Assembly: GCA_963965975.1 (NCBI GenBank)
Contig: OZ014423.1
Location: forward strand, 1,364,001-1,428,000
From: Xestospongia bergquistia
Lineage: Eukaryota > Porifera > Demospongiae > Haplosclerida > Petrosiidae
Length of the DNA stretch: 64,000 nt
Direction of reading: 5' to 3'
The notes beneath the pieces are model-generated. The model was not told where the DNA came from and searched no databases. It saw only the letters and a list, made by a program, of their open reading frames with translations. Below, piece by piece: positions 10,828 to 21,700 of this stretch; position 1 is the stretch's first letter, and the number at the start of each line of letters is the position of its first letter. Both the position numbers and the translations under genes were made by a program.

Positions 10828-13800
10828 ATGGCTACCAATAGGAAGAAAATCAAAGAAACGAGAGAAGTAGTCTCACGAGAACAATATGAAACACTTCAAT
10901 CTGAGGTATGATACAAAAGATGTAGTTTTATCCGCTAAATTACATTCAATAGTAGTAGTTATTCTCTAATTAAAGCTAACATTAAAAATGTAGAGAGAAC
11001 TTGACTTATATAGTACTTTTTGTGTAATTGTCTTTAGTATGTTGCTTGTCAGCGGAAGCTACAGAGCAAAGAAGAGGCTATTCACATATTACATCGAGAA
11101 TTAGAACTGTCACAGGAAGAGAAGGAAGAATATGGACGACTGATGAATCACATGGTAATAAGAAATAATTTCTTTTAATTAACTTATAATTAGAGATGTG
11201 CTTCATACTTTCCTGTTATTTCCCAGAATGTCAACTTTCAAAATATCATATCCTAAAATGTCAACTTCTCAAAATACTAACTTTCATTATTGTATTAGAA
11301 TTAACTTTCAGATAATAACTTGATAGTACATCTAGTAATTGACCAAACAACAGTCTCTATAAATTATATTTTAGCATTATAGCCTTATATGGTCTTTGAT
11401 GGTTTTTGATGATACAAGAAGTATTTGTACAAACTAAGTAAGACAGTTCAGTATATAAAGCAGCAGTTTAGCAATGTTTACTCAGTTTATGATGGAATAC
11501 AACTTTTTACTACACACAAGATGGAGGAAAATATAGATATTATTAGAGGATATAGATATTATTAGAGAGGGAAAGGATGGTAAAGAATTTGGTGATGTTA
11601 CGATTGATTGTGCCCATTGGAGGATGACATTGTCAAAGATGTCAGAAGAAATCACAATTGTGTCCCAAAGAGAATCCTAAAGGATATTGTATGTTGTTGG
11701 GCTTTGAATTATTATAAATGGTATTATAATGTAACAAACTACATTATTACGTTGTTACATTATAATATTATATATTATAATGTAACAAACTATGTCTTTT
11801 TATAGTATAACTGACTTTCTTGATAGTTGACATTTTGGGAGATGGCATTTTGGAAAGTTGACATTTAGAGAGTGTTTGACATAATGGGAGTTGACATTCT
11901 GAGACCTAACCACTTTTCTTATGTTATTGATGATTTACAACACAGACCTACTGTTGATTACATATCAACTTTATCATACTATATCTCCAATATTAGAAAG
12001 ATTACTACTTAGAGGGTCAGTCATCTCTACCAAAATCTCCTGGCCATGACAGTACTTACGATGAGCTGATTGAGAGCCAAGATAAGGTACATGGTAATAG
12101 TTGATAGGAATTCCCTGATTTTGCCATGGCAACTGAAAATATGGTTGATTTGTTACCAAGTTACAGTGATCTTTGTTTAATAATGATTTAAGTTTGACAG
12201 TATGAATTGAACACAATATTAACAGTTCATTACACAGTAATATTTTTTTATGACTCAGTCAGATGATCTATCAGTCAGAGTAGTTCAACTTGAGGCTCTC
12301 ATACGACAAATTAGTCAAAAGCATAAAGATGAAGTACAGGTATATGGAATAATGAGTTAATAACTGTAGTATTAACTAATATAACTATCAATTTCTTTAT
12401 ATTATAATTTTTCTTTATTAGTCTTTGAAAGAGAAATTATCTCAGGCAAGAGAAGCTTTATCTTCTTCCTCGCCTTTGTCTGTTTCAACTGATGTCTCTG
12501 AGGAAAGACAAAGGTTGATTTCACAATTGGAATTATCTCAAAGTCAAGTATGTTATGGATTGATAACCAGTAGTGACTTAAAGTAATAGTATTGGGTCTG
12601 TATGTGTGACCTGATTTGCAAAAAGGGACCGTTTATAGCAAACATGTTTTAACAGCTGTCCCTTTTCACAACAGAAGTGTTCTCTTATTGCAAATCAGGT
12701 AGTATACTATTAGTATAATATTAGTATATTATTAGTATAATATTAGTATACTATTAGTATAATATTAGTATACTATTAGTATAATATTAGTATAATATTA
12801 GTATGCTATTAGTATAATATTAGTATGCTATTAGTATAATATTAGCATGCTATTAGTATAATATTAGCATGTTATAACTAAAAGTATTAATGATGACATG
12901 ATTTTACTATAATTCACAACTAACATTTGTAAATTATAGTATGAATTGAACACAATAGTTGCACTAGTTGTCTTTGAAGTTGTAACTACAAACTATTATA
13001 TAATATTACCTCACTTGGTATTGTTTGGTCTAATAATACATTGAGTCTAGTATATAACCAACTATTGATAATGAAACACATGTTCTTTTAATATTTGTTG
13101 TATCATTAGAGAGCTAGTATTTTGTTGTTGTATTAATATTAGTGCTATGAGTAAAATTGAATTAATGCTCAACATCTTTTTGTATAAAAAGTCAATAATA
13201 GTTGGAAACAGGTCCCAAAACTGTAACTATATCAAAAATTAATTTTAAACATTATACGACATTAATGACCAAGAAGGTGGGATGGACTTCAGATAGATAG
13301 AGAGAGAGAGACAGACAGACAGACAGATAGAAACAGAAATTGATCCCATATTGTCACTTATTTAGAATCTAACACTTGAAAGACAAATCCAGTCATTGGA
13401 AGATGAGAAAGAAGAGCTCTTGACAGAAGTAAGAGAAGATAGTACTTGTAATAGTTCCACTATCAATGATCTACAGAGAGACTACTTTGCTGGCAAATGT
13501 TCAACATTGACTAAAGTATTAGAAGAGAAAGAGAATTCACTACCACCATCACAGAGCACACTGGAAAAAATACTAGATGAAAACAGGTCCATAATAGTTA
13601 TCTGATATTGCATGGCTGGATATTTAAAGGTCTGGCTACATGAGACTAATAGTGATCATGTGATATGTTGTATTGATCATGTGATGTGCTCTCTCTCTCT
13701 CTCTCATGTGATAGACATCTAAAGATGGAGCTATTAGAGACACAAGCTGAACGGGACAGTGCTAAAAACAAAATTGATAGATATAAGGTTTGAGTCAACT

Positions 13801-14371
13801 GATTTGTTAATGATCTTAGTTAATTTTTTAGAGAGCAGTTGATAGAAGAAAAGGCAGAGAGACACAGAGCCAATCAATAAACTTAATGGGTACAGATAAA
13901 TTAGCAGGTAATAATGACAAAGGTCCCTCCCTAATTATTAATAGCTCATTTGTTAACTAGCTCTACGTCAGTCAGTGAAACGAGTACAAGAATTAGACTC
14001 ACTAGCTAATAGTCTCTCGGAAGAACTGAAAGAGAAGTCTTTAGCTATGAGTCATTTAAGAAAGACAAACAGGTAACAAGCACATGTTTGATAAAAGGAA
14101 AGATATATACTAGCTATTAATACTACTAGCAAACTCTTGATCTGTGTTTAGGTTGTTAGGTACTAGAATTGCTGAACTGGAGCACAGAATTAAAGTGCTT
14201 GAGATATCTGGTTTGTGGTCTACACCAGGAGGTGTGGAACACAAGTCTAATGAGAATCATTATGAACCAACTATCACATGGGAGGAAGTGGAGGAGGAAG
14301 TGAAAGAGGAAGAGGAAGGAGAAGGTATTGTTTTATTCATTATATTCATATTCAGTTTGTTTCTATTGTGA
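10828..14371 (+). CDS. CCDC149: Coiled-coil protein, CCDC149 homologue
   Basis: Nine exons join in frame: 10828-10905, 11038-11154, 12259-12339, 12422-12547, 13366-13586, 13715-13787, 13832-13907, 13961-14072 and about 14153 to the stop at 14371. The protein is almost entirely coiled coil. The C-terminal part (SHLRKTNRLLGTRIAELEHR, followed by a VLEISGLWSTPG motif) matches the C-terminal block of vertebrate CCDC149 (HQRQTNKILGNRVAELEKK, LEVSGLWSLPG), and this identifies it. Its function is unknown. The last acidic segment could instead be spliced at a GTATTG donor near 14325; I kept the open reading to the stop. Several mobile elements sit in its introns. Confidence 0.75.
11215..11915. mobile_element. 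Foldback-like inverted-repeat element in a CCDC149 intron
   Basis: The left end carries arrays of 'aaaatgtcaact' (about 11226-11275) and the right end carries the reverse complement, 'gttgacattttgg' (about 11825-11905). Several sub-copies are present at each end. The interior has no intact protein. This is the form of a non-autonomous foldback or MITE element. The exact ends and any target-site duplication are not clear by eye. Confidence 0.5.
12609..12700. mobile_element. 92-bp MITE with ACCTGATTTGCAA terminal inverted repeats
   Basis: The first 13 bases, ACCTGATTTGCAA, are mirrored by TTGCAAATCAGGT at the right end. Inside, 'aaagggac' pairs with 'gtcccttt'. It lies in a CCDC149 intron, is too short to encode anything, and abuts the minisatellite on its right. 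Confidence 0.7.
12700..12870. repeat. 11-bp minisatellite (attagtataat)n
   Basis: About 15 near-identical 11-bp units (attagtataat / attagtatact / attagtatgct / attagcatgct) run without a break. The units drift from one end to the other, with the 'gc' variants at the right. Intronic. Confidence 0.85.
13290..13335. repeat. GATA/GA/GACA microsatellite
   Basis: Compound simple repeat in the intron before the 13366 exon of CCDC149. Confidence 0.8.
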
Positions 14372-14792
14372 ATATTATTATTTTTATTATCTTGAGAATA
14401 CTCTTGGGGATACTTTACTCTTAGCACTTTTACACACACACACATGACTATAGAGTCACATGCAATGGGCCCTCTACTACATGCACAAGATGATCATTGT
14501 TTAGTCCATTCTACTACATAAAGTCATCAATATCAGTCAGTAAACCTCAAAAGACTAAAGTGACTTGTGCTCTTTTTATCACCATCAACTTCATAATTTT
14601 TTTATGAAATAATAACTTTATAAATATATCAGCAATAAAATTGTCCTATCAATAATTTTTGTTAATATAATAAAATGTAATAAATGTACCAGTTATAAAA
14701 GTGGCCTAGCAAGACTTTTAGCTAGTGTAAAAATATGCAGTAATAAAAGTGACCTAAGGTTAATGCAACAAAAATATGTTCTTCCTCTCACT
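14372..14792. other. Convergent intergenic stretch with no gene
   Basis: This lies between the stop codons of CCDC149 (plus) and SOD-repeat gene C (minus). It is AT-rich. The phrase 'ataaaagtg(a/g)cct' recurs at about 14695 and 14743, suggesting an old duplication. Nothing coding is seen. Confidence 0.6.
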
Positions 14793-16914
14793 TTAGAACT
14801 GGCCAAAAACAAGAACCAGAATAAGTAGACAAATCACAGAGATTGAAGGAAGGATCATTCCCACTCCACTATACATTGACTGGAGTGTAGCAGATTTAGT
14901 ATTAGCATCCTCCACTAATAAATAGTACAGAACATTGCATACTATGACCTAGACTGAACTTACCAGATGTACCAAGTACTTGGACTGTCATGTCCACTTT
15001 TCCAGTCTGAGATGAACGATCCATTGTCATCTGCTGGCGGATTATCAGAATATCATCAGGAGAGCTTCCCATGATGTTGTTTGAGATATTTTGAGTGAAG
15101 TTAGTCCTGGAAATATTATTTGTAAGAACTATGTACATGTTTTGTGATGTATATACCTCTCAAAGTTGGTATCATATGAAATACTAATATTTGCAGGTTT
15201 AGAAGCCTCAAAAACTTCTACTATCTCTGCACAATCCATCAAACCTGCTCCTTGGGAAGGTAGATGTAGTCCAATTGAACGTCCAATGACTGGTAAAAAT
15301 AAATGGAATAAAATTATGAGACAATGACTGTTTGATCTCTTACTGGAATAGTTAGCTGTGCCCCAGAGGTGTAGATTGTTGTCAGTATAAGTTACACTAC
15401 TACGACTTGCAGATGGAGGACTGATCTGTATCTGGCCATGTTTGCCACTTAGATCTCCACTACGACAACGCAACTGAGCATACTGAGAACACTCTGAAGT
15501 CACTGATGGTTCAACATAAACACTGAATGGATTGAAGATGTTACCAATGCTGTTAGTACAAGTCTGACCAGATACTGGTGGATTAATGTGAACATGCCAG
15601 AGATGATTGCTGGTCTATAAGGTGTATAAAGACAGTAGTTTATTTTATAATAGAGCTAACTTACTGGAGTGGCTTTAGAGTTGTTGTACCATATATCCAC
15701 AAATACATATGTAGCACCAAAGACACCATTTTCAAAATTTCTTTGAATCTATAGTATTATATAAAGTATCATTAATTTGTTTGTAGTTACACAGATCTGC
15801 TTACAAAATAAATGGCTCCTTTGACAGTATTGTTAAACTTAGCCTTTGCCATTTTGACTGATGCTCCTGTTGGATAGCGTGGCCACAGGGTAGAGCAAAT
15901 GTAATGAGTACCAGAAGAATTTTGCTTTGAATAACCCATTGAGTGTCCAGCAATTGTCTCTGTACCCTTGATAGGTAATTCAGAGACACGATTTTGACCA
16001 GTTGTAGTGAAGTTATATTTCCTTTTGAAATCTCCTACTGAGTATCGATCAGGAGTATCATCAGAGCCATCGAGACTTGGAACATACCCAATACAACTTG
16101 CCAAAAATAGTGGCTTCCTCACCAGCAACCTGTCTCATATAAATGGTACCTCCAATAGGATAGACAAAAGAGGCTTGGAGTGTAGTCACTCTAATATTTC
16201 TGTTCATAACTTCAGTGCTGGAGTAGATGGTAGTACATACATCTTGTGTGCCATGAATTTTAATGGATCGTCCTATTATTCCATTTTGGCCGAACAGAGT
16301 CAATTGACCTGAGTCATCAATGTGGTTAGAGGTACCAGTCATAAGATGTCCAAATTTTTTGCCTAAATCTCCAACTTCACATTCAGTTTTATTATTTGGA
16401 TTACAGTATGTAGAATATAAGCTACCCAGTTTAGCCTTAGCTCCAAAGGGATCAAAATGGTTACCAACTAAATTAGCACTGCATCGTAATTGAGGTGGAA
16501 GTGAGGTGTCAACTGGAAAATAGTGAATATGCCAGTGATGGACCATATTTGTCCCTCGAATATTAACCTAAAATTGAAGACAGTTAAGTACTTAATAAGG
16601 GTGTGCTAGGCCTATTATTTTACAGTGATATATATTGTCAATGTGACTCACTGTAATGTTCGTGTTGTTATTATTTTTATTCGGTATAAACTTGATAGTC
16701 CCTCGTATACCACGCATGTTAAAAGTAGCAATACCATAGACACCATCCTGACCTATGTATATAGAAATTGATAGAGTAATATTATGACTAATAGTTTAGT
16801 AGAAATCTACAACAATATTTAAATGCTCTTGCAAAAAAAGTCATTTGTCTAACTTTCTGATGTTCCAATCACTACTAGTAGAGTACAAGTCAGCAACAGG
16901 AGTCCTTTGAACAT
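14793..16914 (-). pseudogene. Cu-only SOD-repeat gene C, damaged by internal deletion and frameshift
   Basis: Paralogue of genes A and B with the same exon plan: 16854-16914, 16652-16752, then a fused block of about 15805-16567, then 15665-15748, 15344-15614, 15157-15289, 14964-15106 and 14793-14914. Repeat 1 is intact (HHWHIH, GNHFDPF, GRSIKIHG). Just after YWV (near 16085) the sequence jumps to the VPSLDGSDDTPD segment that in gene B lies inside the third repeat. All of repeat 2 is thus missing and the frame is broken, giving a stop near 16061. Downstream exons remain open and spliceable, ending in a GPI-type tail. Repeat 4 has GNIFNPF where paralogues have GGHFNPF, so one copper histidine is lost. 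Read as it stands, only a secreted one-repeat protein of about 220 residues is made. An assembly error at the junction is possible. Confidence 0.7.
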
Positions 16915-17066
16915 CTTCTTTATGTTTCAGCTGTTGTAGTCTTTGTTAGAAAAGTAGGGAGGACTAAGAATGTCTACCGCAGCGATGTAGAAAAAAAGTG
17001 TGGGCGTAATTCGTTATATATATAGGTGGGGCTGAGAGGGGAAAGAAAGTTAATATTGTATAAATA
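16915..17066. promoter_or_regulatory. Upstream region of SOD-repeat gene C
   Basis: Short non-coding stretch upstream of the start codon at 16914. It contains a TATA-like run 'gttatatatatag' near 17013-17025. It is bounded on the right by a MITE. The promoter assignment is inferred from position. Confidence 0.35.
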
Positions 17067-17310
17067 CACTGTAAAAAATGATTGGTTGATTTAACCATTA
17101 TTTGGTTGTACAGGTTGCAATTACAAACTTATTTTTGCTAGAAAAGTAAACATAATACTGTTTTCATTACTAATGTCCTACTGTTTATGTAGCTACATAA
17201 CCAATAATTTCATAGTACATTAGTAATCAAAGTAGTATTAAGGTTACTTTTTACATATGCAACCCACATAACCATGTATTGGTTAAATTAACTAATCAAT
17301 TTTTACAGTG
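17067..17310. mobile_element. 244-bp MITE with CACTGTAAAAA terminal inverted repeats
   Basis: The left end CACTGTAAAAAATGATTGGT matches the reverse complement of the right end (CACTGTAAAAATTGATTAGT), and the inverted repeat continues for more than 30 bases. The flanks show a TA on each side, consistent with a TA target duplication. No open frame. It is probably mobilised in trans by a DNA transposase. Confidence 0.8.
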
Positions 17311-17639
17311 TAAATTAATAATTATTTCAAATGACACCAAAAAACTTTGTTGATCCATTTCAATGTAGTTGAATCATTGTTAGTTACCATCTATTATCAA
17401 TAATTACAACTGCTGGAATCTTAAACTTTATTCAGCCCTATTGTTACACTGAGACATAAGAGGAGGTGATAAAGTAATCTGAGTTAGTATCAATTTTAAA
17501 TATGATTTTACTAATTTGTCATCAGTTTAGAATCCTCTATGATATAAGTTACATTAAGCACATTATAAACTGTTCATCAACAATGTCATGTTAAAAGACC
17601 TCCACAATAACGAAATCTTATACCAGTACTAGTGTTTAT

Positions 17640-17965
17640 CGCAAATTCTTTCATTATATATACCAACATTTTTCTTTGAACCTTCAAAAGTACTATTACA
17701 TATTCAAAATTTAGTCTGCACGAACATAGATCTTTAAATTGTAATATTAGTTCAAAGTGATGAAAATACAGTGTAGTACGAACAAAATAATTTTAGTATA
17801 TATCAGATAACCAATGAACATTATTAATTTAACCACATAGCTGATTGTGATGGAGTCCACCTCTTCTTTGATAGTATTCTTTATAAATTCTTTACTCTTA
17901 TGACAATGTTATAGTGTAGAAGAGATAATTACTGGTGAGTTATGATTACATGCAGACACAGAACT
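17640..17965 (+). pseudogene. Decayed duplicate of the first exon and upstream region of the 19-kb surface-protein gene
   Basis: This block aligns with 18300-18418 plus 18958-19170. Shared phrases include 'tctttaaattgtaatatta', 'attattaatttaaccacat', 'gatggagtccacctcttct', 'gtgtagaagagat' and 'gattacatgcagacacagaa'. The coding start MESTSS is preserved at about 17850, but the signal-peptide frame ends in TGA within 18 codons. No further exons follow before the second copy. It lacks the hAT insertion present in the second copy, so it records the empty site. Confidence 0.65.
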
Positions 17966-18418
17966 ATAGTCATGTGGTGTGTGGGCATGTGTTTTTATAA
18001 TATATTTTAGTTTCAACTAAAAAGTGTTATAGAGGTTTTTGAAGTTCAGATAGTCCAGTCAGTGAAGGAGGCAATAACTTCAGTGTTGGTTTGAGACACT
18101 TGTTTTTCTCTTCTTCAACACAACACTATTCTGATATTAGATGAAGCTAATGTAGATCTAGAGTAAGTTAATACTATTATTTAAAAGGATATGTGTGTCC
18201 AATATGTATATAGAACAGACAATATTATTCAACAAGTGATATGGTATTGTTTCTAACTGTATCATTCCTACATCACAAATTCATTCATTCAGGTTAATAT
18301 GTACTATCCAGTTTTCTTTTCAGATGACTGTTACATATTCAAAATTTATTGTGCTTTAATGCAAATCTTTAAATTGTAATATTAATTTAGGTGATCATAA
18401 CACAGTGTTAGTATGAAA
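17966..18418. other. Non-coding spacer between the two duplicate copies
   Basis: AT-rich sequence with no supported exon. The right part (about 18290-18418) is homologous to 17690-17790. It ends in the 8-base sequence GTATGAAA, which is repeated at the other side of the hAT element. Confidence 0.5.
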
Positions 18419-18957
18419 TAGTGTTGTTCCAGTCTTAGGTACTGGAACTAAAAGTAATTTTAGTACCATCATTTTAATTTAAGTTCCAGTTCTAGAACTA
18501 GAACTAGTACTAGAACTAAAATAATTTTTATCTCAGTACTGGAATTAGAACTGGAACTAAAAATATTTTTTAGGTATTACTGGAACTAAAACTAGAACTA
18601 AAATTTGAGTTTCTTCACAGTTATTTGTGTGATTATAAGGATACTTTGACAAGTATTTAGCATTGTCATATAGCCAAGTACTTCAAAGAAATTGTGTTAA
18701 TTCATATTAATTCAAATTCAAATTAATATACTATAAACTTTTGAAACTGAACAGCATGGAACTATGAATTAAGCGGAAAATTTCTAGAACTAAAACTGGA
18801 ACTAAAATAGTGAAACAAAAAGTTCCAGAACTGGAAGTAGAACTATAAAAAAGAACAATTTGGTTCTAGAACTAGAACTGGAACTATAAATGATAAACTT
18901 AAGGTTCCAGAACTGGAACTAGAACTTTAATTTGACATGAGAACTGGAACAACTCTA
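18419..18957. mobile_element. Non-autonomous hAT-type element with 8-bp target duplication
   Basis: The element starts TAGTGTTGTTCCAGT and ends ACTGGAACAACTCTA, a terminal inverted repeat of the TAGxGTTG type seen in hAT transposons. It is flanked on both sides by GTATGAAA (18411-18418 and 18958-18965), an 8-bp target-site duplication as expected for hAT. Most of the interior is made of variants of '(g/t)aactagaactggaact', giving a foldback structure. No transposase is present. The related copy at 17640-17965 shows the uninterrupted site. Confidence 0.8.
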
Positions 18958-19051
18958 GTATGAAACAAAGTAATTTTAATTTAATGAAATGAATATTATC
19001 AATGAATATTATTAATGAATATTATTAATTTAACCACATGGCCACATGGTG

Positions 19052-20835
19052 ATGGAGTCCACCTCTTCTCAGATAGTGTTCTTTATAAATTCTTTACTTT
19101 TATTACAATGTTATAGTGTAGAAGAGATTATGACTGGTGAGTTAAGATTACATGCAGACACAGAACTATAAATGTTTACAGGAGAATGCAGTAGTAACAA
19201 TATCAGTTACAAACTTGGACTTCATGAAGAAGGGTGTATCCAAGTGTTTGACAGGCCAGTGAAGCTGCTATTGCATATTACATTAATGATAATTGGTACT
19301 ATAGGTCATCAGCTAGTGATTATTTTAATATCCTAGACTTAGACAACTGTGCAACAATCTTTTCACTTAACATGTTAGGATCAAGCAAAAATGATTCATG
19401 GGACATCCACTTTAAAGAGTGTCTTGATCTTGCTACTGATTTCTTTCCTAATCTCTTCACTGATTCAAAGAATGTTCTTTTATCAATTGACTGTCAGAAA
19501 TACAAAGCTATCATTGCATTCCCTAACAGTGTAGAGTGTAGCATGGACTGTATGCTGTCTTATCATTATAAAAATGATTATTATGTTCATTTGCATGGCC
19601 TACAGTGCCATGATGTCAGAAAAGTGATAGATTTGTTAAAGCTATTTCCTCTTGAATCAGTACATATTGGTTTCTTCAATGGTACTAGTTCTAGTCACTG
19701 TCACTTAACAAATACAGTAACATTAGGTAAATGATTACTTTCCTTTAATTTGTATCATTTTAATAATTTTTATGTGTGTAGGAATAACTTTGAATTCCAG
19801 TACTATTACTACTTCAGCATTGAAATCTGCTATTTCAATATCAAGTACAATTTCAGCATCAAATTCTACTATTTCAGTATCAAATGCTCATCATCATATT
19901 ACTACATCAAGTAATACTAGTTACATGGTACATGTATATATCCTTATACCAGATGTCTCCACATCATTTCCTTAGTACTTTTGAGCAGTTTTGATAAGCT
20001 GAACTCCAGTATGACCTCACTTCATTCTATCAGTCAAACATCAGGTGAGTAGTATTGATAATAGACAACTGGATCAACAATATTCATTAAACTAGACAAA
20101 CATTGAAACATCACTATTCAGCTATTATATTTGCTGTCTTCCTTTTATATAGTATTGACAATGTCTCCTCAGATTGTGACAAACAATTCTGTTTGTAAAA
20201 GCAGTACTAATACTGACAGTCTATATTATCCTTTGTTGTTTTGTGTGTTGGGAGTTATTGTTGCAGTCATTATAATGGGAAGTGTATTTGGTATCTATTT
20301 TGTCATTAGAAGGTATTCTTATATTGCTTGTTAATGTAAAGATCATAAGTTTCAGTATTGTACATATACTTTATTTAGACAACAGTTACTAGTTTGTTTA
20401 GACAACAGTTACCATTAATAGTGATATAGATCAGACATAGAAATCACTTACTTTGTCTACTGTGAAATGCTTTTGTTTCTTTTTCTTTTATGATTAATTT
20501 TTGTTTATTCATCATACCATAGAATTCATATGCATAGGAAAATAAAGAGATCAGTGTCAAGATCTAGTGAGATAGCTTCTACTGACAAAAGTAGTATAAT
20601 AAAAACTAAAGACAATGCAGGTACATTGCCTGCATGATTTAAATCATATATTTCACGCATCATCTTTACAGCATATGGGTGTGTGACCACTTCCTATATA
20701 TCAACATTAAGTGAAATTGGAGCTCAAGGACCAAGTGTTCCAAGTAATCGTCAAGCTGCTTATGAGAACACGGAACCAACCTATACTGAAATACCTTTAT
20801 CATATACCAATGTACCAATGTATGTTAATGTATAA
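19052..20835 (+). CDS. Single-pass surface protein with ITIM-like tail (exon model approximate)
   Basis: A signal peptide exon (19052-19136; MESTSSQIVFFINSLLLLQC) is followed by an exon after an acceptor near 19183, a large exon ending near 19727 with eight or more cysteines (no recognised domain), a Ser/Thr-rich stalk exon (about 19783-19930), a transmembrane exon (PLLFCVLGVIVAVIIMGSVF, about 20155-20312) and two tail exons ending at 20835. The tail has several tyrosines: YENT (Grb2-type YxN), TYTEI, and LSYTNV, which fits the ITIM pattern (S/I/V/L)xYxx(I/V/L). It looks like a receptor that signals through phosphotyrosine. Splice choices around 19240-19300 and 19930-20040 could not be settled. 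I do not recognise the ectodomain. Confidence 0.6.
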
Positions 20836-21603
20836 GAGTCTGTAGTGTTTTAAATCAATTTTAAGCAAAATGACTCAGTGATTGATTCAGATAGATTATA
20901 TTTTATCAAATAAAATTTGAAAAGTTTGTCAATAAACTCACTGACTTATAACAAAGACAACAAAAACAATCAGTGACATGACATTAGTGATTATTGTAAG
21001 GATATTCAATTATTTTAGACTAATGTGCTAAAAAATAATTACTGTCAATATTGTTGTTGATACTACACTAATTTCTTATGCTGGTGTTGAAACAAACACT
21101 TGAATGATCAATATTTAATATACAATTAATAACTAAAAATACTCATATATTAAGTTATGTATATTATGTTGTTTATTTACAGTACTTAGTCATTTTTTAA
21201 AATACACAGAACCTAACCAAGCCTTTATCATTTTAACAAGGTTTTCAATATGGAATATAACTAACATTGTCTCCAGAGTTTCAGCAGATCTTTCTTTAAT
21301 AATTGGAGTTACCATACAGTGTTTAATTTATGTGTGATCATTTTTTAAAATTCTGCTTAAATTAACTCTATAGTTTTTCATTTTTGACGTAGATTTGCTC
21401 TTTCTTTTCCACCTATTGTTTTAATGTCTATATACTTATATTTTAGTTCTAATATAAAAAAGTAACATGATGTTCATTATGATAAGATCAAAAATAAACA
21501 ACAAACAAAACATTAAATGACACTAGTTCAAAAATGTTATCATTATTAAGTAATTTATATATCATTAAACATATAATGTTCTTTCCTAATTGATTAATTT
21601 GAC
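20836..21603. other. Convergent intergenic region
   Basis: AT-rich sequence between two convergent surface-protein genes. No exon, RNA gene or clear repeat seen. Confidence 0.6.
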
Positions 21604-21660
21604 CTACATTTTATTTTTTTTACATCTTACTTTTCCTGTCTTGTAACATACAAATACCAA

Positions 21661-21700
<40 letters not shown>

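Noticed and set aside
12700-12870. CRISPR-like array
   Set aside because: The 11-bp units are contiguous with no spacers, in an intron of an animal gene.
16060-16090. A 12-base GT...AG 'intron' (GTATGTTCCAAG) at the gene C junction
   Set aside because: Too short to be spliced and does not restore the frame. A deletion plus frameshift explains it better.
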